Positions 19,359 through 25,051 of a stretch of DNA of 25,051 nucleotides are shown here, one piece after another. Where the stretch lies: NCBI GenBank assembly GCA_002104905.1, contig MCFE01000935.1, forward strand, positions 1 through 25,051, written 5' to 3'. A program made the translations under genes and the position numbers. Numbering within the stretch: position 1 is the first letter of the stretch; each line of letters begins with the position of its first letter. The DNA is from Basidiobolus meristosporus CBS 931.73. Taxonomy: Eukaryota > Basidiobolomycota > Basidiobolomycetes > Basidiobolales > Basidiobolaceae. Below the pieces are notes generated by a model. It was not told the DNA's origin, ran no database searches, and was given only the letters and a program-made list of their open reading frames with translations.

Positions 19359-19628
19359 GGGGAGGGAAAGTCACCAAGTTGGTGAAATCTTTATTTGAGT
19401 TAAGAACTAATCTAAGTACAAATAAAAAGCCAATTAAGAGGTCTAGAACCTCTCTAATAAGTAATCTAATCTATGTTTTGTTTCATCTCTAATGTGTGTT
19501 TCAATAAAGTAAAGCTCATCAGGGGTAAATATAAAATTCAGGGGTTTTGGGGGAAGTACAAATTGTAGATGTTTCTGATCAATATAATCCAAGACTGGAA
19601 CCCAGCCTGGGATTAGGTGTAGTAGGAA
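19359..19628 (-). mobile_element. Retrotransposon family B, 5'-truncated copy
   Basis: The 3' terminus (GGGGAGGGAAAG, hairpin TCACC-AAGTT-GGTGA at 19371-19385, ATCTTTATTTGAG) is followed by the minus-strand end of an ORF, with stop at 19443-19445. The frame stays open to about 19628, where GGGTTAGGG begins. Its protein end aligns with that of the family A RT (PLNFIFTPDELYFIE against PLNSVLSTEELSSLL), so it is the tail of a related but diverged RT element. Confidence 0.75.
19443..19628 (-). pseudogene. C-terminal end of family B reverse transcriptase
   Basis: About 60 residues, containing IPGWVPVLDYIDQKHLQFVL and ending LDYLLERF. It resembles the last 50 residues of the family A protein and the family D fragment at 18278-18400. 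All RT motifs are lost through 5' truncation. Confidence 0.6.
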
Positions 19629-19990
19629 AGGGTTAGGGTGTAGGTGTTATAGTAAGGGCTAGGAAAAGGTTAGAAGAGCAGGGGGTCTGGGGGATGCAGT
19701 CCCCTAGAGAATAAAAAAGCAGGGGGTTTGGGGGATGCAATCCCCCATACTGCTCCCATACTCTTTAAATTCCTGTGGGATTACTTTTCTCTCATTCTTG
19801 GTTCTGGTCCCTTAGGGTTAGAATTCCTCCTCCTAACCCTTATCACCCTAACCATAAATATTTTTACCCTACAATTGGCACATTGTCTGCTCATATAGTG
19901 GGCATGTCTGGGCCAATATTTGTCTCCCTATACTGTCCATACGCTCTGTATAAGTCTTGATGACTATTTAATTAATAAATTGTTATTTTT
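19629..19990. repeat. Diverged relative of unit X
   Basis: Begins GGGTTAGGGTGTAGG and carries the same paired G-rich hairpins (GCAGGGGGTCTGGGGGATGC near 19679-19698, GCAGGGGGTTTGGGGGATGC near 19720-19738, stem partner ATCCCCCATAC at 19740-19750), then mixed TTAGGG and CCTAACCC motifs (about 19813-19852). Similarity to X fades after about 19870. It is much older than the two near-identical X copies. Confidence 0.7.
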
Positions 19991-20212
19991 AATGTATATC
20001 TAATAATTAATGGGAATCATCCCAAGCTAGCCACAATCCCATATTTTGATAAGCTTTGGGCACCATAAATTGCGCGGCCCTAATATGATAAAAAAATTCA
20101 TGGCCAATACAAATTTTCTGTAACCTGATTGCTTTTACCAAATATAAAGTGTATCCAAAAGTTCAATATATATTATGACTATAATAGAAACTTTATTTGA
20201 CACCATTGCAAC
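19991..20212. other. Spacer, nothing recognised
   Basis: AT-rich, with no open frame or repeat seen. Confidence 0.5.
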
Positions 20213-20522
20213 TACTACTTATGTTCTATGCGCACATGTATCCCGCGGGAATTGTAAAACTTAGCCACGTGGTACAAAAGTGCTTTTATTTTTCATCATG
20301 ATAGTTTTACATGAGTTCCTAACGCACTTCGAAAGTACACAGTAGCCATACCCCAACAGGTTTTAAGGATGTCCACTAGCTACGTCTACTTGTGTCTAGC
20401 GGGAGCCATCAATCATCAGCCGCGAAATACTGAAATGCTTTTATTTTTCATCATGCCAGATTTGTATGAATCCCTAACGCACTTTCATAGTGCGCGGTAA
20501 CCATACCCCAACAGGTTTTAAG
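20213..20522. repeat. Two tandem units of about 155 bp
   Basis: TGCTTTTATTTTTCATCATG at 20281 recurs at 20436, and ATACCCCAACAGGTTTTAAGG at 20348 recurs at 20503, so the period is 155. The first half of each unit is more diverged. CTAACGCACTT with a small inverted repeat (CGCACT-TTCAT-AGTGCG in the second unit) lies inside. The array ends exactly where TTAGGGGGG of family C begins, as if it was once terminal. Confidence 0.75.
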
Positions 20523-20619
20523 GGTTAGGGGGGATGATCATCACCAAAGGGTGAAATCTTTATTTAAATAATAAATAAAGAAGCCAAGTTTGAATATGAA
20601 TATCTGAGATGCAGGAAGC

Positions 20620-21420
20620 CTACAAGATAAACTTGGACTTTGCTGTATCCCAAATATCCTCAATATCAAAGTCTAGAGGAGAGTGTAGCAAGACTGCTTG
20701 TTCACTGTAGTATTTCTTGAGGAAGTTTGTGACTTGAAGGGAAGGAGAGTTTTTCAATAAGCTGGTAAATCTTTTGAGGAGTTCTTTTTCCAGAGAGAAT
20801 GGCACAAAGAGTGGAATGTCCAAATGATGTTTGAATATATGCTCTGAGAGCTCCCAATCCAGCAAATTTTTGACTTCTTCTGTAAAATCTTCAACAATAT
20901 CTTTGTCAAGAATAACTTCCAAGAGATCCCTGGCAATGTACTGAATGTTAATAATCTTAGGCATATGAATACCTAGGTCCTTGAGGTAGTTTCTTTGTTC
21001 TGATATTGGGAGATATCCTGCATTTCTGAAATAGCAAACAGCCCAGTTGGCAGTAGGAGGAGTATCAGGGCTGACAGGGAATCTTCTTCTGGCTTTAGAG
21101 TGCACTGGCTTAGGAGACTGTCTTGATGGAAGGGCAGCTGGTTTTGGATGAGCTTGAAGTGCTTGAGAGTAGGTCTGAGTACAAGTAGTAGAAGTTCCTG
21201 GTTGCTGAGAATTTTCAGATTGACTGGATGAAGAGCTAATTGAGGGGTTGCAAGGTAAGGAAGAAGCTGAAAGAGCAGTGGAGAGGGCTGGGTGAAGTTC
21301 AGAAAGAGTTTTGAAAAGAATTTGGATCTGAGATTTCAACATTGAGTTTTCAGCTTCAAGAAGAGAAACTCTTTGTTCAAGGTAAGAAGTCTGTAAAGAG
21401 TGAAAGTTGGGTAAAGACAT
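20620..21420 (-). CDS. ORF1/Gag-like protein of family C
   Basis: 266 residues, intact, from ATG 21420 to TAG 20620. Residues about 8-45 have heptad-like hydrophobics (YLEQRVSLLEAENSMLKSQI), a likely coiled coil for self-association. Residues 50-115 are Ser/Gln/Pro-rich, with a basic patch KARRRFP near 110. The C-terminal half is a folded alpha/beta-looking domain (NYLKDLGIHMPKIINIQYIA, LLEVILDKD) whose pattern recalls the N-terminal/ORF1 proteins of fungal LINE elements. By analogy with such proteins it may bind element RNA and guide it to telomeres, but that is inference. There is no zinc knuckle. The surrounding 3' terminus is shared with the RT family, so RT is probably supplied in trans. 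Confidence 0.65.
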   Translation of the reverse strand: MSLPNFHSLQTSYLEQRVSLLEAENSMLKSQIQILFKTLSELHPALSTALSASSLPCNPSISSSSSQSENSQQPGTSTTCTQTYSQALQAHPKPAALPSRQSPKPVHSKARRRFPVSPDTPPTANWAVCYFRNAGYLPISEQRNYLKDLGIHMPKIINIQYIARDLLEVILDKDIVEDFTEEVKNLLDWELSEHIFKHHLDIPLFVPFSLEKELLKRFTSLLKNSPSLQVTNFLKKYYSEQAVLLHSPLDFDIEDIWDTAKSKFIL

Positions 21421-21467
21421 GGAAGTAATAAATCAGAAGAATGGAGTAGTTGGGGTGGGAGGGTGGC

Positions 21468-21595
21468 AAAATAGGTAAGAAGAAAAGAGAGGAAAGATCT
21501 GAAATTGAAAATCTCAGAATTTATAGATGGATGGACAAGGGTAGAGGATTGATTAATCCAGGGCCAGGGAAAAATAGATAAGAAGAAAAGAGAGG
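21468..21595 (-). promoter_or_regulatory. 5' leader of family C with 25-nt direct repeat
   Basis: AAAATAGRTAAGAAGAAAAGAGAGG occurs at 21468-21492 and 21571-21595, 103 bp apart, in the region expected to hold an internal promoter and 5' UTR. On the element's sense strand it is pyrimidine-rich. The outer copy ends at the element's 5' border. Promoter function is inferred from position only. Confidence 0.4.
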
Positions 21596-21596
21596 G

Positions 21597-21635
21597 TTAG
21601 GGGGGAGGAAAGTCAACAAGTGGTGAAATCTTTAT
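21597..21635 (-). mobile_element. Minimal 3'-end fragment of a telomeric element
   Basis: Only about 35-40 nt: TTAGGGGGG, then AGGAAAGTCAACAAGTGG, TGAAATCTTTATT, then TTAGGG again (21636). The hairpin is imperfect here (TCACC against TTGA, one mismatch). It is the shortest of the truncated insertions and joins family C to unit X. Confidence 0.7.
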
Positions 21636-21641
21636 TTAGGG
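21636..21641 (+). repeat. TTAGGG entering unit X copy 2
   Basis: A single repeat at the left border of unit X, equivalent to 1119-1124. Confidence 0.75.
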
Positions 21642-22787
21642 TAGGGTATAGGAGTTGTGGTAAGGGCTACAAAGGGTAAGAGAGCAGGGGGTCTGGGGGA
21701 CGCAGTCACCCAGATAATAAAATAAGCAGGGGGTATGGGGGATGCAATCCCCCATACTGCTCTTTCTTTATTAAGATTCCTTTCAATTTCCTCTGTTTTC
21801 TTTACTTTAATTTTATCCTAACCCTTCCTAACCCTAAACACTTTTTTTTCATTTTTCATTTTTTATTCAAATTACCATAAATATTGAAACTTATTCTTTG
21901 CTCACTGAGTATTCTTACTATCTCACCGTTGATTGTTATCCTTTTAGCCCTTTATCAATATTGAAATAAAAAAATTGCAAATCAATTATCCTATAAATTT
22001 TAGACCAATTATATAGATTTGAAGAATTATTAACTTTATATCATTGCTAAAGTCTAGCTCTTTGCTAATGCATATTTATTTATGTTATAACTTACTTAAG
22101 ACATGTATCATCATATAGCAAGTAAAATATTTATTAATAAAGTTATATATATCATGATAAAATTTATTACAAAAATAAGGAACTCTCTGATATTCATAGC
22201 CTAATTAACTTTTATACACTCTTCAATATTATTTTTTTTAAATATTTAGAATACAAGCAATTTTTAAACCTCTTAATATATCTACTAATAAAAGTATTTC
22301 ATATCTGAAAACTTGAAAATAAATATATTCACAAGAACAATGTTTATATATTGAAAATATCATAAAAAGTTATAATAAATCGTACCAATAGTTATTCTGC
22401 TCAATAGTGGTCATTATTAGTTTTGGGCAACATATATCACGCATGACTAATGTTACTCATGGATTGATGAATCAAGTTAAATCCCAGTAGCCCAATTTAA
22501 AAATATTTCCTATGATTTTATTGTGAAAAATGACCGCATAGTATAATGTAATTTTGATATTTTAGATATCCAGAGTATGATAATATAAGTTGGTAGAATT
22601 ACATACCTGTAACACATTTAACCTGCGCATCATACACAGCCTGGAGAATATCATTTGATTTTTTATAGATATACCAGCTACACAAAACACATGTTGCAGA
22701 GTAACAACTGTGTGGCATTCAAGTGTACAAGAAATCTTGCACCATGAACAAACAGAAAATTGAGAGCACATCTAATCTGCATTGCAT
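21642..22787. repeat. Subtelomeric unit X, copy 2, broken and capped
   Basis: Near-identical to 1125-2265. The hairpin pair lies at 21683-21762, with the perfect 11-bp stem at 21733-21743/21747-21757. It ends at ATTGCAT (22787), where copy 1 continues AGGTAACTCC into unique DNA but this copy turns into TTAGGG (22788-22793). The few differences cluster in AT-rich parts and in the right third. Confidence 0.85.
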
Positions 22788-22801
22788 TTAGGGCTAGGGG
22801 G
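22788..22801 (+). repeat. Telomere motif between broken unit X and family A
   Basis: TTAGGGCTAGGGGGG: two telomere-type units, one with a T to C change, followed by the family A 3' end. It marks the base where a broken end appears to have been healed. Confidence 0.8.
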
Positions 22802-24829
22802 GAGACAGTCACCAACAGGTGAAATCTTTATTTCAGTTGAAACAAAGAAGCCAGCGCTACTGTTGTAGCTTTGATACAAGAGTGTGTAGCTGAGGGGAAT
22901 TAGTAGGTAAGTTAATAAGAAGTGATGATAGTTCTTCAGTGCTCAACACACTGTTCAGTGGGAAGGGGGGTAGCAAGAGAGGTAAGAATGACTTGTGAAC
23001 AACATTAATGAGGGGAATGTGATAAGGATTGATATTCATCATAAAGGGAGTGTGCTGCTGCAGATATTGCTGCCAAAGGTCTGTCAAGTACTTCAGGTAG
23101 GCCAGCTTGGGTTTTTCTGACTGCAGAATAAATTCAGCAAACTTCTTGACTTCAGGATCTCCAAGTATGGTTCTCCAGCAGGAGCCAGGTGTTGTGTGGT
23201 GTGTTCTCTTCCAGGCCTTAATCAGTGGGTTGTTGCAGTTGTGAAGTCTGAGGTATAATCTGGTTCTTAGGTAGAGAAGTCTGATCTTATAGGGCATAAA
23301 CCCAAAAGCACCAAGAATAGCATGTCTGTAGGGGCATTCAGGCAAATGAGGCACCAAGGAGGTAATGCACCATACTGCAAACTTGTCAAGCTTAGTGCAG
23401 TCTCTAGAAGTAAGAGAGAGAAGTGGTAAGCCAAATTCCAGGACAGGGAAGACAAACTGCTTGAGTAGAAGGAGGCAGCTGGGAGCTGAAGTTGTAGGAG
23501 GAGTAACAGCCAGTAGCTTGTGGAGTGCCTGTCTTGCTAGGATAATTCTCTTCTTCAGGTGTGCTCCAGAGTCTAGTCCAGTAGGAAGGAAAGGAAAGCC
23601 AAGATATGTAGCAGAAACCTGAGCAGGTAGAGTGGAGTTCTCCAAGTTGATGGGAGTGCCCAAAGGTACTGTCTTTGCAATGGAAAGCTGGAGATTATTC
23701 TTCTGCAGATACTGGTGGATGGTCTGGGAGTCTTGTTGCACATTGGAGGAGGATATTCTGATGTCATCAGCAAAGAGAGTAACCAGGCAGTCAGCTGAGA
23801 GTCTTGGGAAATCATTCAGGAAGATGGCAAACAGTATAGGACCAAGCACAGAGCCTTGAACCACTCCATTAGGAACTGAGAACACAGCTGATTGCTCACT
23901 TGGGTGCAGAATTCTTGCTTGTGGATCCAGAAACAGAGATCTGACAAGGAGGGTGAGAGAGGTACTGGAGAAGCATTGCAACTTGGACCAAAGCAGATTT
24001 CTGTCAACAGAATCAAAGGCCTTAGTAATATCAAACAGAACAGAGGGATACTTGCACTGGAGAGAGTGATCTTGGCTAAGTATGACTGCATATTCCAAGG
24101 AGAGGCCAGGAACAAAGCCAAACTGTGCAGGATGAAACTTGAGGGAGTCAGAGTAGAGCTCCTGAGCAAGCAGAAGCTCAAACACCTTTCTGCAGGTGGG
24201 CAGCAGAGATATTGGTCTGTAGGAGCTAGGATCCAGGTGCTTTCCTTTACCCTTGTACAGTGGCAGAACATTTGCAAAGGACCATTCCTCAGGAGTAGAA
24301 AGCTGGGCTGAGCATTGCTGAAACAGTGGAAGCAGAAGTGCAGACATGGCCTTGGTACTAGTCTTCAGAAGCTCATAGGAGATTGTGTCCACACCTGGAG
24401 CAGTAGAGTTGGGAAGCCTCTTGAGCACATTATGGATTCTCCCTTGATCAAGTGCAAGTGGGATGGGCAGAGTCTTGAAGTCAGGATGAAAGCCAGGAGT
24501 TGGGTACTGCTTTGTAGAGAAGAAGATGTTAGCCAGCTGTTCTGTTGAAGGTAACTTCCTGGAAGAGGGCCTCATTGCCCTGTAGAGTCTTGATACTGTT
24601 CTTGTTATAGAGTTGGAAGATTGCAGAGGCAAGGAACTCATAATATGATCCCAGAGCTGAGTATGCAGAGTGTGGTGAATTGCCTTGGAGTGGTGTATTG
24701 CTGTCAGGAGGAGTTTCTCTGTTTTTGGGTTAGGGAAACTCAGGTAGCTTTGTTGCAGGGCTGAAACAATGGATTCCCATTTTCTTGAGGTAACAGCAGT
24801 AGTCTTGCATGGCAGTGAGAGGGAGGCAG
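22794..24829 (-). mobile_element. Telomeric non-LTR retrotransposon family A, distal copy
   Basis: About 2.0 kb with its 3' end toward the centromere and its truncated 5' end joined directly to the terminal telomere repeats. The 3' terminus is a C-run in RNA sense, hairpin TCACC-AACA-GGTGA (22809-22822) and AATAAAGAT. It carries an open RT gene lacking its upstream part. No poly(A) tract lies between element and telomere repeat on either side. Confidence 0.9.
22857..24829 (-). CDS. Reverse transcriptase of family A, 5'-truncated
   Basis: The frame is open from TAG at 22857 up to the telomere and even through the repeats, where it would read Thr-Leu. The first internal ATG is 24641, giving 594 residues; about 60 further residues lie upstream (from ASLSLPCKTTAV). 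Counting from that Met, RT motifs are YKGKG (129-133), YRPISL (141-146), motif A FDITKAFD (203-210), motif B QGSVLGPIL (262-270), motif C FADD (290-293) and thumb YLGF (346-349), all with the catalytic Asp residues present. This is a LINE-type RT that copies element RNA at its target. An endonuclease domain, if any, would lie in the missing N-terminus. The C-terminal 250 residues have no RNase H or zinc-finger signature that I can see. Intact catalytic motifs suggest recent origin, but this copy lacks its start and promoter. Confidence 0.9.
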
Positions 24830-25051
24830 TTAGGGTTAGGGTTAGGGTTAGGGTTAGGGTTAGGGTTAGGGTTAGGGTTAGGGTTAGGGTTAGGGTTAGG
24901 GTTAGGGTTAGGGTTAGGGTTAGGGTTAGGGTTAGGGTTAGGGTTAGGGTTAGGGTTAGGGTTAGGGTTAGGGTTAGGGTTAGGGTTAGGGTTAGGGTTA
25001 GGGTTAGGGTTAGGGTTAGGGTTAGGGTTAGGGTTAGGGTTAGGGTTAGGG
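24830..25051 (+). repeat. Terminal telomere, 37 perfect TTAGGG repeats
   Basis: 222 nt, exactly 37 TTAGGG units with no variant, running to the end of the window. The G-rich strand points right, so this is the right end of the chromosome. The repeats start directly at the truncated 5' end of the family A copy (GGAGGCAG|TTAGGG). The real array may be longer, because assemblies often stop within telomeres. Confidence 0.97.

Larger units (their letters stand above)
20523..21595 (-). mobile_element. Retrotransposon family C, ORF1-only, possibly full length
   Basis: About 1.07 kb between TTAGGGGGG (20525-20533) on the left and GGTTAGGGGGG (21595-21605) on the right. The 3' end carries the common terminus: hairpin TCACC-AAAG-GGTGA (20541-20554), then ATCTTTATTT. 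It contains one intact gene for an ORF1-like protein and no RT. A 25-nt direct repeat in the 5' leader (21468-21492 and 21571-21595, one mismatch) ends at the 5' border. Intact ORF, long leader and clean borders suggest a complete non-autonomous element of the telomeric family. Confidence 0.75.

Noticed and set aside
23365-24548. Plus-strand open frames across the family A RT gene
   Set aside because: They are antisense shadows of the RT frame; the RT motifs lie on the minus strand.
1-25051. CRISPR arrays, bacterial operons, rRNA or tRNA genes
   Set aside because: None seen by eye. Introns, telomere repeats and LINE-type elements mark eukaryotic DNA, and short direct repeats are explained by retrotransposon ends and tandem units.

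Overview
The window is the right end of a linear eukaryotic chromosome, most likely fungal. It ends in 37 uninterrupted TTAGGG repeats (24830-25051). The fungal reading rests on short GT-AG introns of 62 nt in a Dal5/allantoate-permease-type transporter remnant, TTAGGG telomeres, AT-rich spacers and small solo LTRs. An ABCA-type transporter remnant makes an early-diverging lineage (Mucoromycota/Zoopagomycota) more likely than a yeast or filamentous ascomycete. That lineage call is inference only.

Layout. (1) 1-1124: a head-to-tail array of 5'-truncated copies of a non-LTR retrotransposon on the minus strand, each starting directly on a TTAGGG motif. It looks like an old chromosome end now buried about 24 kb inside. 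(2) 1125-2265: subtelomeric unit X, repeated almost identically at 21642-22787. (3) 2266-7536: hypothetical or decayed genes, including a Kelch-like protein and a SNF2-family helicase with several in-frame stops. (4) 8168-10842: a largely intact gene whose C-terminus looks like a tyrosine recombinase of the kind found in fungal Crypton or telomere-linked proteins. (5) 11160-12400: old, diverged tandem repeats. (6) 12604-17105: two head-to-head transporter pseudogenes, an ABCA transporter on the minus strand and a Dal5-type MFS permease on the plus strand. (7) 17792-19224: three solo LTRs. (8) 18129-25051: the modern subtelomere, with retrotransposon families A, B/D and C, unit X, more TTAGGG junctions and the telomere.

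The main point is an apparent telomere-directed retrotransposon system. Family A encodes a reverse transcriptase with its catalytic motifs intact. Family B/D preserves only the end of a related but diverged protein. Family C carries only an ORF1/Gag-like protein. All lie on the minus strand with their 3' ends toward the centromere and share one 3' terminus: AATAAAGAT, a 5-bp hairpin, then a C-rich tail that runs into CCCTAA. This is the geometry expected if element RNA anneals to the chromosome's G-strand end and is copied from it. The pairing of RT-bearing and RT-less elements with common ends resembles MoTeR1/MoTeR2 of Magnaporthe and TART/HeT-A of Drosophila. The rest of the window is mostly gene wreckage, as expected close to a chromosome end.
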